The notes: generated from the letters alone by a model not told the origin. A DNA stretch of 64,000 bases from Methylorubrum extorquens (GCF_024169925.1 NZ_JALJXF010000001.1:2300001-2364000), one strand, 5' to 3'; shown: positions 27,641-37,304, counted from the stretch's first letter. Made by a program: numbers and translations.

Positions 27641-28153
27641 TCAGGAGGCGGCCGGTTCGGTGCTCTGCCGGGCACGCAGGCGGGCGAGGGCCACCGTGGC
27701 TTGGTGGGCCAGCGCTTCGAGGCGGGACACCGTCGTCGTGTCGAGCCAGACCATGGCGCACCAATACGCGCCGAGTGCGGCCACCGGCTCGGGCCCACCG
27801 ATCGGGACCATCACGAGGCTTCGGATCGCCTTGTAGGTATAGGCGGCGGCCGGGATGCGGGGATCGCTGCCGACATCCAGGATGACGGCCGTCTCCCGGT
27901 TCTGCATCGCCCAGCCGGAGACGCAGAGGTCGAGCGGGAAGCGGCACCCCTTCCACAGCGGCTCGATCGCGTCCTCGGCCACGTAGGCGCAGGCGTCATC
28001 CTGCCGCAGCACGACGGCGATGCCATCGGAGCCGGCGATCCGACGGGCCGTTCGAGCCAGGACGTCGACGACGTCCTCCAAGGACTGAGTCGCGGCCATG
28101 AGCTCGGCGGTCCGCATCAGATGCGGGTCGGCCTGGGAGCGCTCATCTAACAT
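27641..28153 (-). CDS. GAF-domain protein
   Basis: A 170-residue cytosolic protein made almost entirely of one GAF domain: helix MRTAELMAATQSLEDVVDVL, strand GIAVVLRQDDACAYV, the loop WKGCRFPLDLCVSGWAMQNR, AVILDVGSDPRIP and the strand SLVMVPI. GAF domains bind small molecules such as cyclic nucleotides, chromophores or act as redox sensors. Here no output domain is attached. Cysteines at about 55, 70 and 77 could support redox sensing, which is inference. It is transcribed alone. Confidence 0.75.
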   Translation of the reverse strand: MLDERSQADPHLMRTAELMAATQSLEDVVDVLARTARRIAGSDGIAVVLRQDDACAYVAEDAIEPLWKGCRFPLDLCVSGWAMQNRETAVILDVGSDPRIPAAAYTYKAIRSLVMVPIGGPEPVAALGAYWCAMVWLDTTTVSRLEALAHQATVALARLRARQSTEPAAS

Positions 28154-28351
28154 GGGCTTAGGGTAGGGTGTTTGGGCCGATCCGTACAGGAGGCCTCTCC
28201 CCGCAGCGACGCGCGAGGGGCAAAACCGGGAGACGACGGCATGGTGATCACCGCCGCCGCGCCGCAGGAGCCGCTCGCCGCCGCTGCAGGTTACGCTCTG
28301 CCATTGCCGCTTCTGCCAGCGCCGCCCCATCGAGGCGGGGCCGGCGCCCGC

Positions 28352-29188
28352 TCAGCCGCGGATGAAGGCGAGGATGTCGGCATTGAGCCGGTCGGCGTTG
28401 ACCGTGAGCATGCCGTGCGGAAGGCCCGGATAGGTCTTCAGCGTGCCGTTGCGCAGGAGCGTGATCGATTTGCGCGCCGCCGCGACGATCGGCACGATCT
28501 GGTCATCCTCGCCGTGGAGCACCAGCGTCGGCACCGAGATCGCCCGCAGATCCTCGGTCTGGTCGGTCTCCGAGAACGCCTTGATGCCCTCGTAATGCGC
28601 CTTGGCCGAACCCATCATGCCTTGCCGCCACCAGTTGCGGATCACGCCCTCCTGGACCGCCGCGCCGTCGCGGTTGAAGCCGTAGAACGGGCCGGCGGCG
28701 ACATCGAGGAAGAACTGGGCGCGGTTGTCGGCCAGCGCCTTGCGGAACCCGTCGAAGACCGCGATCGGCAGCCCCTCCGGGTTGGCCTCGGTCTTCAGCA
28801 TCAGCGGCGGCACGGCGCTCACCAGCACCGCCTTGGCCACGCGGCCCTGCGGCTCGCCGTGCCGGGCGACGTAGCGCGCGGCCTCGCCGCCGCCGGTGGA
28901 ATGGCCGATATGGACGGTGTTCCTGAGATCGAGATGCTCGGCCACCGCCGCGGCGTCGGCGGCGTAATGGTCCATGTTATGGCCTTCGGAGACCTGCGCC
29001 GAGCGTCCATGGCCGCGCCGGTCGTGGGCCACGACGCGAAAGCCTTGGCCCACGAAGAACAGCATCTGCGCGTCCCAATCGTCGGACGAGAGCGGCCAGC
29101 CGTGATGGAACAGGATCGGCTGCGCGTCCTTCGGCCCCCAGTCCTTGTAGAAGATCTCGGTGCCGTCCCCGGTGGTGATCGTCGCCAT
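28352..29188 (-). CDS. Non-heme chloroperoxidase-like alpha/beta hydrolase
   Basis: A 278-residue hydrolase of the cofactor-free haloperoxidase/esterase subgroup. The start MATITTGDGTEIFYKDWGP is typical. Oxyanion region HHGWPLSSDDWD (about 28-39), DRRGHGRS (about 55-62), nucleophile Ser in GHSTGGGEAARY (about 93-104), acid in LHGEDDQIVP and histidine in YPGLPHGM near the C-terminus complete the triad. Natural substrates are probably esters; peroxidase activity is a side reaction of this fold. Start ATG 29188 follows GAGAGGCGAGC, a fair ribosome binding site. Confidence 0.88.
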   Translation of the reverse strand: MATITTGDGTEIFYKDWGPKDAQPILFHHGWPLSSDDWDAQMLFFVGQGFRVVAHDRRGHGRSAQVSEGHNMDHYAADAAAVAEHLDLRNTVHIGHSTGGGEAARYVARHGEPQGRVAKAVLVSAVPPLMLKTEANPEGLPIAVFDGFRKALADNRAQFFLDVAAGPFYGFNRDGAAVQEGVIRNWWRQGMMGSAKAHYEGIKAFSETDQTEDLRAISVPTLVLHGEDDQIVPIVAAARKSITLLRNGTLKTYPGLPHGMLTVNADRLNADILAFIRG

Positions 29189-29390
29189 GCTCGCCTCTCC
29201 TCGCCATGTGGTGATCCGGAGCGGCCTTCGGCTCCGGGGGTGGCTCGACGACGCGAGGATGATCCTGGGACGCGGATTTGAACATGAGAAACGATGGAAA
29301 CCCATCGTTTCCAGAAGTGGTACTTTGCAGGGGACGCGGATGCCAACCGGCGGAGCCGGCGCGGCGCCGTGCGTCGATCAGGGTCGAACG

Positions 29391-29422
29391 AAAAAGCCCC
29401 GGCCCAGACGGGCCGAGGCTTC
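29391..29422 (-). terminator. Rho-independent terminator of fasciclin gene
   Basis: Read on the minus strand, AAGCCTCGGCCC, loop GTCT, GGGCCGGGGCTT then TTTCG: a strong GC stem followed by a short U-run. It begins about 30 bases past the fasciclin gene stop. Confidence 0.75.
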
Positions 29423-29448
29423 GCGTGTCAGCGCATCTCAGCGAAGGA

Positions 29449-30033
29449 TCAGGGCTGAAGCACGCCGTTGATGACGTGGATCACCCCGTTCGACTGCATC
29501 ACGTTGGCGACGGTGACGGTGGCGGTGTTGCCCTTGGCGTCCGTCACGAACACCTTCTTGCCCCGCGCCTGCACCGTGAGCGGCTCGCCCTGGACGGTCT
29601 TCAGGCTGGCTTCGCCGCCGCCCTGCTTGGCCAGCGCCACCAGATCCTTGGCCGTGTAGGTGCCCGGCACGACGTGGTAGGTCAGGATCCCCGTCAGCGT
29701 CGCCTTGTTCTGCGGCTGCACCAGGGTCTCGACCGTGCCCGGCGGCAGCTTGGCGAAGGCGGCGTTGGTTGGCGCGAAGACGGTGAAGGGGCCGGGGCCG
29801 GAGAGCGTGTCGACGAGGCCCGCCGCCTTCACCGCCGCCACCAGCGTGGTGTGGTCCTTCGAGTTCACCGCGTTCTCGACGATGGTCTTCGAGGCGTACA
29901 TCGGCGCGCCGCCGACCATCGGGTTCTTGGCGAGCGCCGCCGTCGGCGCGGCGGCGAGGCCGAGGGCGAGCGCAGCGCCCAGGGTCAGCGACTTGGTCAG
30001 CGATTTGGCAACCGAATTGCGGATACGGAACAT
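29449..30033 (-). CDS. Secreted fasciclin-domain protein
   Basis: A 194-residue exported protein. Residues 1-36 form a signal peptide ending in AALA. One fasciclin (FAS1) domain fills the rest: TLVAAVKAAGLVDTLSGPGP (about 61-80), the H1 motif FTVFAPTNAAFAKLP and the H2 region NVMQSNGVIHVINGVLQP at the end, with YHVV in between. FAS1 domains mediate adhesion or matrix interaction. The gene is monocistronic, with a hairpin terminator just downstream. Confidence 0.93.
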   Translation of the reverse strand: MFRIRNSVAKSLTKSLTLGAALALGLAAAPTAALAKNPMVGGAPMYASKTIVENAVNSKDHTTLVAAVKAAGLVDTLSGPGPFTVFAPTNAAFAKLPPGTVETLVQPQNKATLTGILTYHVVPGTYTAKDLVALAKQGGGEASLKTVQGEPLTVQARGKKVFVTDAKGNTATVTVANVMQSNGVIHVINGVLQP

Positions 30034-30157
30034 GGTTTCCTCCTGTGCCCGTGCCCCGTCTTCTTCCGGGGATCACGCCGCCCATTACGGAGCCCGCGCG
30101 TGATCGGTTTCGCGCGATCGAATTTTTTTCGAACCGAAGCGTGAGAACCGCAGCCCG

Positions 30158-31078
30158 ATGGCGAGACAGCCCTGGACCGTCGCCGACATCCCTTCGCAGG
30201 CCGGCCGCTGCGCCGTGGTGACGGGCGCGAGCGCCGGGCTCGGGTTCGAGACGGCGCGGGCGCTGGCCGGGGCGGGGGCTGCGGTGGTGCTGGCGGTGCG
30301 CGATCTCGAGAAGGGGGAGCGCGCCGCGGCCGCGATCCGGCGGGCGCATCCCGGCGCCGCGCTGTCGCTGCGCCTCATCGACACCGCCTCGCTCGCCTCC
30401 GTGCGCGCCTTTGCGGCGGAATGGCCGGCGGAGTGGGCGATCGACCGGCTCGTGCTCAATGCCGGCATCGCCGCAGTGCCCCGGCGCGAGGCCAGCGTGG
30501 ACGGGTTCGAGCGGCAGCTCGCCACGAACTATCTCGGGCATTTCGCGCTGACCGGGCTGCTGCGGCCGGCCCTGAGCCCGGCGGCGCGGGTGGTGTCGGT
30601 GGCGAGCCTCGCCCATCGCAGTGGACGCATCCGGTTCGACGACCTGCACTGGCGCGAGACCTACGGGGCGCAACGCGCCTACCGGCAGAGCAAGCTCGCG
30701 CTGCTGATGTTCGCCCTCGAACTCGACCGGCGTCTGAAGGCGGCGGGATCGGGCATCGCCTCGCTCGCGGCGCATCCGGGGCTCGCCCTCACCGAGGTGT
30801 TCCGCCGGGGCGACCGGGCCGGCGCGGTCCAGCAGGCGGCGGGGCGGATCATCTTCTCGCTGATCGGCCAGCCGGCGGCGCAGGGCGCCCTGCCGATCCT
30901 CTACGCGGCCACCGCGCCGGAGGCGGAGCGCGGGGGCTATTACGGGCCGGACGGCATCTGGGAGGCCCGCGGCCACCCGAAGCCCGCCGCGATCGCCGCC
31001 CACGCCCTCGACCGCGCGGCGGCCGGGCGGCTCTGGGCGGTCTCGGAGACGCTGACGGGGGTGCGGTTCCCGCCGTGA
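30158..31078 (+). CDS. Short-chain dehydrogenase/reductase (retinol dehydrogenase-like)
   Basis: A 306-residue NAD(P)-dependent oxidoreductase. The cofactor site VVTGASAGLGFETARAL (about 19-35) is followed by an NADPH-preferring basic region AVRDLEKGERAA; LVLNAGIA (about 99-106), the catalytic serine in VVSVASLAHRSG and YRQSKLALLMFA with the Tyr-x3-Lys pair follow in order. The length and the YGAQRAYRQSK context match the WWOX/retinol-dehydrogenase-like branch; substrate unknown. It is divergent from the fasciclin gene. Confidence 0.88.
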   Translation: MARQPWTVADIPSQAGRCAVVTGASAGLGFETARALAGAGAAVVLAVRDLEKGERAAAAIRRAHPGAALSLRLIDTASLASVRAFAAEWPAEWAIDRLVLNAGIAAVPRREASVDGFERQLATNYLGHFALTGLLRPALSPAARVVSVASLAHRSGRIRFDDLHWRETYGAQRAYRQSKLALLMFALELDRRLKAAGSGIASLAAHPGLALTEVFRRGDRAGAVQQAAGRIIFSLIGQPAAQGALPILYAATAPEAERGGYYGPDGIWEARGHPKPAAIAAHALDRAAAGRLWAVSETLTGVRFPP

Positions 31079-31783
31079 GGGCCGCGTCGGGCTTGCGCCC
31101 GCTCGTCTCGCCTGATGCAGGCGGCGCCCGTCTTGGCGCCCGAACTGGCCGGAACGGCCGCGCTCCTGCTGCTCCTTGCGGGCCGCCTGTCGCCACGGAA
31201 GTGTCGTTGAGGGGCCCGCCCTGGGTGGGAACCGGCGCTTCGGCAGGCGGAGACTGAACCGCCGCTTCGCGAGACTTGTCGAGGGCGTGCGGACCCGATC
31301 GCGACGTGGAGGCACGGATCGTCACCAGCCGGCGCACTCAGCGCTGGCGACCCGGCCCCGGGGCGAGGACCGATCAATGAATGCAGGTGCGGCGGTCGGC
31401 TGGAGGCGAGCGTAGTCCGTTGGGGTTACGACCACCCTCCGCAATCGACGTTGCGCGCGTTGGTGGTTCGCCTCAAGCTTTCATCGTCAGCCTTCGTCGT
31501 GCCGCCACGGCGGCATCGTCGCGCAGGCTGATCGTCAGCATTCTTGTATCCGTCAAAAGCCGCCTTTGTTGCGATGTGCGCAGGAAAGCTTGCTGGTTCT
31601 ACGAGTGCGGTAACAAAACTATGCATGAAATCACGGCCCAGGGCCGCATCAGGCCGACGTCTCTCGGTCTTCGATGGAACGCGCATTCTTTCGACGAACC
31701 GGTCGCCACTTCGTCGGAGTGCGCTTGAGCTAAATAACCTCGTGTCATGATGCATGAAGCGTCGGACTAAACGGAGAGTCTTG
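31079..31783. other. 705-base region without recognised gene
   Basis: GC-rich at first, with composition dropping toward 31550-31780. Open frames exist on both strands (for example minus-strand 31426-31755 and plus-strand 31381-31728) but lack ribosome binding sites and resemble no family I know. The final part presumably contains the promoter of the FAD monooxygenase gene. Confidence 0.4.
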
Positions 31784-33025
31784 ATGCGGATTTCGTGTGT
31801 CGGTGCGGGGCCTGCCGGATTGTACTTCGCGATCGTGATGAAGCGGCGCGACCCGAACCATGAGATCGTCGTTCACGAGCGAAACCCGGCGGGAACGACA
31901 CATGGGTGGGGCGTCGTCTTCTGGGACGATCTTCTTGCCACCCTGCGGGCCAACGATCCGGACAGCGCACAGGCGATCGCGGATGAGGCGGTGCCCTGGT
32001 CCGGGCAGGTGGTCGACGTCGAGGGGCAGCCGCCGCTTCACTCCAGAGGCGGGGGCTACGGCATCTGCCGTCGTCGCCTCCTGCAGATCCTCATCGAGCG
32101 GGCGCTCGCGCTCGGCGTCGACGTGCGGTTCGAAAGCGAGATCAGCGAGTTGGGTCAGCTCGCCGACGCCGACCTCATCGTGGCGGCAGACGGGGTCGCG
32201 AGTCAGCTGCGTCGGCATCGCGCGGATCAGTTCCGGCCGCAGATCGAAGCCGGCCGCAACAAGTACATCTGGCTCGCAACGACACAGCGATTCCCGTCCT
32301 TCACCTTCGGATTCGTTCCGAGCCGCGCCGGATGGGTCTGGTTTCACGCCTATTCCTTCAAGGAGGGAATGAGTACCTTCATCGTGGAATGCGCGCCCGA
32401 GACGTGGAACGAGCTCGGTCTTGGCACGATGCCCGCGGATGCCGAGCTGCGGGTGCTGGAAAGCCTCTTTGCCCAGCATCTCGACGGCCACGCACTGATC
32501 AGCCGCGATGGCCACGGCAACAGACTGCCATGGTTGAGCTTCCGCACGTTGGCCAACCGAACGTGGCACGCGGACAATGTGGTGCTGATCGGCGACGCCG
32601 CACACACGACCCATTTCACGATCGGTTCGGGGACACGCCTCGCCATCGACGACGCGACTGCGCTCGCCTCGGCCTTGAGCGAGCACGACAGCCTTCCCCG
32701 CGCCCTGGACGCGTACGACCATCGACGCCGCCGCGCCCTCGCCCGCGTGCAACGGGATGCGCGCCTGAGTGCGGAATGGTTCGAGAACCTCCCACGCTAC
32801 ATCCGCTACAACGCACCCACCTTCTTGACGCTCCTGCTCGCAAGGCGCTCTCGCCTGCTGAAGCGGATGCCTGCAAGAACGTATCTGTATTTACGGGGGC
32901 GCTATACCAAATTGACCGGCCACGCGGCCTCACCTCTCGCGCGTCTCGGCAGATCCGCGCACCCATTCGGATCGAAAGCCAACCGCGGCATCTCCGGAGC
33001 CGAACCGGGAACGCCCCGCCGTTGA
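31784..33025 (+). CDS. FAD-dependent monooxygenase (anthraniloyl-/salicylyl-CoA hydroxylase-like)
   Basis: A 413-residue flavoprotein. CVGAGPAGLYFAIVMKRRDP (about 5-24) is the FAD dinucleotide-binding motif, then VVHERNPAGTTHGWGVVFWD, a combination characteristic of the FAD half of salicylyl-CoA 5-hydroxylase and anthraniloyl-CoA monooxygenase. DLIVAADGVASQLRR (DG motif, about 126-140) and NVVLIGDAAHTTHFTIGSGT (GD motif, about 265-284) complete the class A hydroxylase set. The usual C-terminal OYE-type reductase half of those bifunctional proteins is missing, and no CoA-ligase is next door. ATG 31784 chosen at the beginning of the fold. Confidence 0.82.
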   Translation: MRISCVGAGPAGLYFAIVMKRRDPNHEIVVHERNPAGTTHGWGVVFWDDLLATLRANDPDSAQAIADEAVPWSGQVVDVEGQPPLHSRGGGYGICRRRLLQILIERALALGVDVRFESEISELGQLADADLIVAADGVASQLRRHRADQFRPQIEAGRNKYIWLATTQRFPSFTFGFVPSRAGWVWFHAYSFKEGMSTFIVECAPETWNELGLGTMPADAELRVLESLFAQHLDGHALISRDGHGNRLPWLSFRTLANRTWHADNVVLIGDAAHTTHFTIGSGTRLAIDDATALASALSEHDSLPRALDAYDHRRRRALARVQRDARLSAEWFENLPRYIRYNAPTFLTLLLARRSRLLKRMPARTYLYLRGRYTKLTGHAASPLARLGRSAHPFGSKANRGISGAEPGTPRR

Positions 33026-33145
33026 CGCTGTCAGCGCGGGAGCGGGCCGGGGTCAAGACCCAATCAACTCGGCCGTATGAGGGGCCGCTTTCGACCCCTG
33101 GGCCGATCCGAGGCCGGGCCGGTCGGGCGCAGGCCGACGGCCGGG

Positions 33146-33313
33146 CTAGAGCATCGTCCCGAAAGGTGACCACCGGCTTTCGGACAAGACGACGCCAAAA
33201 CAAGAACCTAGAGCATCATCCCGAAAGCTTGCTGCCAGCTTTCGGAAGAAGATGATGCAAAAACAATAGGCTAGAGCATCGTCCCGGATCCGATATCCGG
33301 GACGATGCTCTAG
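33146..33313. repeat. Three tandem CTAGAGCATC palindromic elements
   Basis: Copies begin at 33146, 33208 and 33271, each with CTAGAGCATC(A/G)TCCCG. The first two hold an inner imperfect inverted repeat CCGAAAG ... CTTTCGG. The third is a perfect hairpin: 19-base arms (33271-33289 and 33295-33313) around CCGAT. The sequence is reminiscent of dispersed intergenic palindromes of alphaproteobacteria. It lies between convergent genes and the third copy may terminate both. Confidence 0.85.
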
Positions 33314-33411
33314 CTGGACTTTCCGTCCGCTTCCGTCACCCCTCGGTGCTTCAGCGGACGGTCGAGTGGTGATCGGGCGCCCGGGCGGGTCCGGGCGCGA
33401 GCGGATTGAGA

Positions 33412-35082
33412 TCAGGCCGCCCGCACGGTGGCGAGGAAGCGGGCGACCTCCGCGCCGAGATGCTCGGACTGGCGCGACAGATCGGAGGCCGCCGACAGAA
33501 CCTGGGCCGCCGCCGCCCCGGTCTCCTCCGACGCCTGGGCGACGCCGGCGATGTTGCTGGTCACCTCGTTGGTGCCTGTGGACGCCTGGGCGACGTTGCG
33601 CACGATCTCCTGCGTGGCCGCACCCTGCTGCTCCACCGCCGCAGAGATCGACGTCGAGACCGCATTGATGTCGCGGATTCGCGTGGCGATGGCGCCGATC
33701 GCCGCGACCGCCTGACCGGTCACGCCCTGGATCTCGCCGATCTGGCGGCTGATCTCCTCGGTCGCCTTGCCGGTCTGCTCGGCGAGCGCCTTGACCTCGG
33801 TCGCCACCACCGCGAAGCCGCGGCCGGCCGTGCCGGCACGCGCCGCCTCGATGGTGGCGTTGAGTGCGAGCAGGTTGGTCTGGCTGGCGATGTTGGAGAT
33901 CAGGCCCACCATGTCGCCGATGCGGGACGAGGTGGCCTGCAGCGCCTGCACCAAGTGCACGGTCTGGCTGGCCTCGCCCACCGCGGACTGAGCGAGCTGG
34001 GTCGAGCCGGAGACCTGCCGGCCGATCTCCTGCACGGAGGTCCCGAGCTCCTCGGCGGCCGCCGCGACGGTGTTGACGTTGGTGGCGGCCTCCTCGGCGG
34101 CGGCGGCGACCGTGGTGGATTGCGAAGCGGTCTCGGTGGCGGTCGCCGTCATCTGCTGGGCGGTCGCCTGCAGCTCGGTGGCGGAGGACGAAACCAGTCT
34201 GATGATTCCGCCCACCGCCGCTTCGAAGCCGTCCGCCATCTGGCGCATGCCGGCCTTGCGCTGTTCCTCGGCGGCCATCCGCGCCTGGGCGGTCTCGGCT
34301 TCGAGCTGGCTCGTCCGGAGCGACACGTCGCGCGAGGCCTCCAGGGCGACGGCGATCGCACCGATCTCATTGGGCCGATCCGTGTAGGGGACCGGGGCCT
34401 GGAGGTCGCCGGCGGCGAGTTCCGTCATCCGGCGGATGAGGCGGTCGATGGGGCGGGTCACGCCGAAAATCAGGTAAAGGATCGCGCCGAGACCGAAAGC
34501 GAGCGCGACGGCGGAGAGAATCGTCGTCAGCCAGGTCGACCGCTGATAGGTCTGATCGGCATTGGCCGTGGCGTCGTCTCCACCCGCGATGTTCAGAGCG
34601 GTGCCGCGGTTGAGCGAATCCAGGGCCCCTTCGAAGGGCTTACGCGACGCCGTGAAGAGCTCGTTCAGGGCACCTTGATCCTTGGCGTGGGCCGCCGCGA
34701 TCAGTTTCGTGCGATAGGTCAGGTAGGTATTCCACGCCTGTTCGTACTCGGTCCAGAGCGCCTTCTCCTGCTCGCTGGAGATCAGGGGTTTGTAGCGGGC
34801 CGCGTTGGTGACGACCTCGTCGAGCCGCTTGTCCGACACCTTGGTGAGCTCGCCGACAGGCTCGATGGCCGTGACGAAGCGCGCGTCGACGAGGCGCAGG
34901 CGGGTGATTTTGTACTTGAGTTCGCCAAGCTCCCGGACACTCGGCATCCAATTGCCCGACAAGTCGAGCGCATTGTTGTTCACCGATCGGAGCTGGACAA
35001 GTCCAAGGACCGCTTGGGCCAGGATGGCCAAAACGAGCACAGAAATGAAGCTCGTGAGAGCGTATTTGATCTTGAAGTTCAT
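33412..35082 (-). CDS. Methyl-accepting chemotaxis protein
   Basis: A 556-residue transmembrane chemoreceptor that controls CheA. Helices near residues 10-30 and 188-208 bracket a four-helix-bundle periplasmic sensor (about 31-187; [20 protein letters not shown] is typical of 4HB_MCP). A HAMP domain spans about 209-262 ([19 protein letters not shown]). The signalling domain contains the hairpin tip [20 protein letters not shown] followed by [20 protein letters not shown]. The ligand is unknown and no che genes are nearby. An AT-rich spacer upstream likely holds its promoter. Confidence 0.93.
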   Translation of the reverse strand: MNFKIKYALTSFISVLVLAILAQAVLGLVQLRSVNNNALDLSGNWMPSVRELGELKYKITRLRLVDARFVTAIEPVGELTKVSDKRLDEVVTNAARYKPLISSEQEKALWTEYEQAWNTYLTYRTKLIAAAHAKDQGALNELFTASRKPFEGALDSLNRGTALNIAGGDDATANADQTYQRSTWLTTILSAVALAFGLGAILYLIFGVTRPIDRLIRRMTELAAGDLQAPVPYTDRPNEIGAIAVALEASRDVSLRTSQLEAETAQARMAAEEQRKAGMRQMADGFEAAVGGIIRLVSSSATELQATAQQMTATATETASQSTTVAAAAEEAATNVNTVAAAAEELGTSVQEIGRQVSGSTQLAQSAVGEASQTVHLVQALQATSSRIGDMVGLISNIASQTNLLALNATIEAARAGTAGRGFAVVATEVKALAEQTGKATEEISRQIGEIQGVTGQAVAAIGAIATRIRDINAVSTSISAAVEQQGAATQEIVRNVAQASTGTNEVTSNIAGVAQASEETGAAAAQVLSAASDLSRQSEHLGAEVARFLATVRAA

Positions 35083-35525
35083 GGTACTCGTCCAGGTTGG
35101 TCCCCAGATCTAATCCCATTAAAATGTAAAATATGTTAAATTGCGCGCCATCCAATCGCATTCGCGCAATGATCATTCTTGCAAGACAATGGGTATCGAT
35201 GGATGGATGCTTGAAATACATTTTTGAGGAAAAATTTCTGCCTAGCTCTCGATCGAGCGATTTCACGGACAAAATTTCGTATTGATCGGAAATTGGATCT
35301 TTGCCGCGATTTGCTACGCTCGGACCAGCAAGGGTGTTCGGAGGGAAGGTCTTGAGCGATGCGATCCTATGACCATTTTCGGGGTGCCAATACGGAGGGC
35401 TGAGCGTCTCTGATGGGTCGGAGACGGAACGTCAGCTTACGGTTGCAGCACCAAAGCCCGCTCCCCGCCCTGAGCGGCTATTCCCAAGGTCAGCTGACTG
35501 GGTTTTGACCCAAACCTTCGACGCC
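35083..35525. other. AT-rich upstream region of chemoreceptor gene
   Basis: AT-rich from 35083 to about 35330 and then GC-rich. It most likely contains the chemoreceptor promoter (minus strand). No credible gene; open frames are shadows without ribosome binding sites. Confidence 0.4.
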
Positions 35526-35792
35526 TCACAATCGGGTCGGCAACGTCTCACCGCCCGACGCCGCCGGTGTCTCGCTTGGGCTCGCGTCTGCTGTTTCGCC
35601 CTGATCTGGCCAAGGCGGAAAGGGCATCCAGTCTGTGAAAGCGTCCGACGCGTAGCCGTAGTCGCACGAAGCGACCCGCCAGGGCTCGTTGTCCCCGGAA
35701 CTGACCGGATCCCAGCGAATGACGGCTCGGCGGTCCGGCTCGCGTCGGTTGATGGCAATGATCCAGCGGCCGTCACGGGGCGCCCGATCCAT
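35526..35792 (-). CDS. Small hypothetical protein (DUF551-like style)
   Basis: An 88-residue protein: MDRAPRDGRWIIAINRREPD, then RRAVIRWDPVSSG, WRVASCDYGYASDAF and WMPFPPWPDQGE. The order of an APRDG start, hydrophobic strands, W-rich body and WMPFPP end recalls the small 'APxDGxxIL...W.PLP' proteins (DUF551 group), often phage- or plasmid-associated. Match is by pattern only. The last 20 residues are polar and disordered. ATG 35792 was chosen; an in-frame ATG lies six codons upstream. Confidence 0.5.
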   Translation of the reverse strand: MDRAPRDGRWIIAINRREPDRRAVIRWDPVSSGDNEPWRVASCDYGYASDAFTDWMPFPPWPDQGETADASPSETPAASGGETLPTRL

Positions 35793-36113
35793 GATCCGCC
35801 AGCTCCACATCGCTCGATCCTCGGATCCTCAGACCTGGGGACCCTTAACGCTGGATCAGGTCAGACCGTTCGATGGGCTCGACTCAAATCCCTTCGTCGC
35901 GCGTCAGCCCGGCTGGCGCCGAAGCCGCATCCGACCTGATTGCATCGGGCCGGCGCATCTAGGTCCGTCCCACGGCCCCGTTCTACCGGGCGAGACAGGC
36001 CGGTCCGCGCCGCGCTTTTATGGGCACGCTCGTTCCCCGGCCATCGCCGAGACCGGCGCGGAACGCCATCCGCGCCGCCGTTGTTTCTCTCGCCAGCACT
36101 TGGGAGGAACGGC
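35793..36113. other. Intergenic region without recognised gene
   Basis: Divergent spacer between the small DUF551-like gene and the glycine-zipper gene; presumably contains both promoters. No hairpin or operator stands out. Confidence 0.4.
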
Positions 36114-36395
36114 ATGCGAATTCTTGCGACGGCGTTGGCGCTGACGGTCATGACGGGGCTCGGCGCGGGAGCCGCGGAAGCCAAGGGATGCATCAAGGGC
36201 GCGATCATCGGCGGTGTCGCCGGGCACTATCTGGCCGAGCGCGGCGTGGTCGGTGCCGTGGCCGGCTGTCTGGCTGGACGCGCCCTGGCGAACCGGCGGG
36301 CGCGGCGGGAGGTCGATTACGGCTCCCGGGTCCAGCCCCGCGGGGCGGGCTATGGCGGCGGGCAGGCCTATTCGGGCCGGAATGACCGGTACTGA
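36114..36395 (+). CDS. Exported glycine-zipper protein
   Basis: A 93-residue protein. Residues 1-23 (MRILATALALTVMTGLGAGA then AEA) are a signal peptide; GAIIGGVAGHYLAERGVVGA (about 29-48) is a glycine-zipper membrane-interacting segment, followed by a second short AGCLAGRALA and a basic, glycine/tyrosine-rich tail. Two cysteines flank the zipper. Proteins of this type are small envelope components, often stress related. GGGAGGAACGGC before ATG 36114 is a good ribosome binding site, and a hairpin terminator follows the stop. Confidence 0.75.
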   Translation: MRILATALALTVMTGLGAGAAEAKGCIKGAIIGGVAGHYLAERGVVGAVAGCLAGRALANRRARREVDYGSRVQPRGAGYGGGQAYSGRNDRY

Positions 36396-36400
36396 CGCAT

Positions 36401-36430
36401 GAAAGGGGCGCCGTTCGGCGCCCCTTTCGG
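36401..36430 (+). terminator. Rho-independent terminator of glycine-zipper gene
   Basis: GAAAGGGGCGCC, GTTC loop, GGCGCCCCTTTCGG: perfect GC stem with A and T tracts, six bases after the glycine-zipper stop codon. Confidence 0.75.
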
Positions 36431-36495
36431 TTCCGGCCCTGGTGCGCCGGTATCGGCCGGGCGCGGGAGGCCCGGTTCTCGGGGCTCCTCAACGG

Positions 36496-36523
36496 GATAA
36501 GGGCGCCTTGTGGCGCCCTTTCC
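36496..36523 (-). terminator. Terminator of DUF892 gene
   Basis: AAGGGCGCC-TTGT-GGCGCCCTT: perfect stem lying 25 bases downstream (minus strand) of the DUF892 stop codon; the symmetric A/T edges could make it work in both directions. Confidence 0.65.
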
Positions 36524-36547
36524 TCTGCAGTGACCGTCGCCTGGGCG

Positions 36548-37093
36548 TCAGGCGCTCTTGCGGCGTCCCTTGCCCTTCGCCTCGCTGGCCTCGGCCTCCT
36601 CCTCGGAGCCCTCGGTGTTGATCCGCTCGGCGATCTGCGAGAGCAGCGCGTCGGTCTTCTTCTCTTCCTGAAGGGTCTCGTCGAGCAACTTGGCGGCGTC
36701 CGCGTAGCCGAGCTGGGTCGCCCAGGTCTTGAGCGTGCCGTAGCGGGCGATCTCGTAATGCTCCATCGCCTGGGCGCAGGCCGCCAGCACCGCGTCGGCA
36801 GCCGGGCTGTCCTCGAAATCCTCCAGATCCTCCTCCATCTCGGAGGTCAGGCCCTGCATCGCCTCGCAGGTCTTGGCCCGGGCCGGCTTGCCGATGATCT
36901 CGAACACCTGCTGCAGGCGCTCCACCTGGTTGGCGCTTTCCTCGGCATGGGTCTCGAACGCTTGGCGCAGTTCGTCATGTTCGGCCGCCTTGGCCGACTT
37001 CTTCAGCGCACGCACCGATTGCTTTTCCGCGTAATAGACGTCCTTCAACGTCTCGTAGAATGCATCATGCAAGGTCTTTGGCTTGGTGGCCAT
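36548..37093 (-). CDS. Ferritin-like DUF892 (YciE/YciF-type) protein
   Basis: A 181-residue four-helix-bundle protein. KTLHDAFYETLKDVYYAEKQ (about 6-25) with the first metal-ligand glutamate, ELRQAFETHAEESANQVERL (about 41-60), and MEHYEIARYGTLKTWATQLG (about 109-128) carry the expected E/H ligands of the ferritin-like fold. Homologues are induced by osmotic and general stress; catalytic role uncertain. An acidic and then lysine-rich low-complexity tail follows. ATG 37093 starts MATKPKTL, as in relatives. Confidence 0.9.
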   Translation of the reverse strand: MATKPKTLHDAFYETLKDVYYAEKQSVRALKKSAKAAEHDELRQAFETHAEESANQVERLQQVFEIIGKPARAKTCEAMQGLTSEMEEDLEDFEDSPAADAVLAACAQAMEHYEIARYGTLKTWATQLGYADAAKLLDETLQEEKKTDALLSQIAERINTEGSEEEAEASEAKGKGRRKSA

Positions 37094-37304
37094 GAGGTTT
37101 CGTCTCCCGATTTCTGAACGAGGGGGCCGGGGGAGTGATCTCACCGTCGGCCGACACCTTAAGAACGTGAGTTCAGGCGACAGGGTCCGAAAATTCTCTT
37201 GGGGGGAGGCCGTTAAATTCCGGGAACCGCGGCCGGTGGCGACGGGGTTTCCGGGATTCGTCCGAAGGCCGGGCCCCATGCCCCGGCACAGGGCTCGGCG
37301 CGGG

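Noticed and set aside
31426..31755. Minus-strand ORF in the spacer before the monooxygenase
   Set aside because: No RBS, serine/arginine-rich translation, no family.
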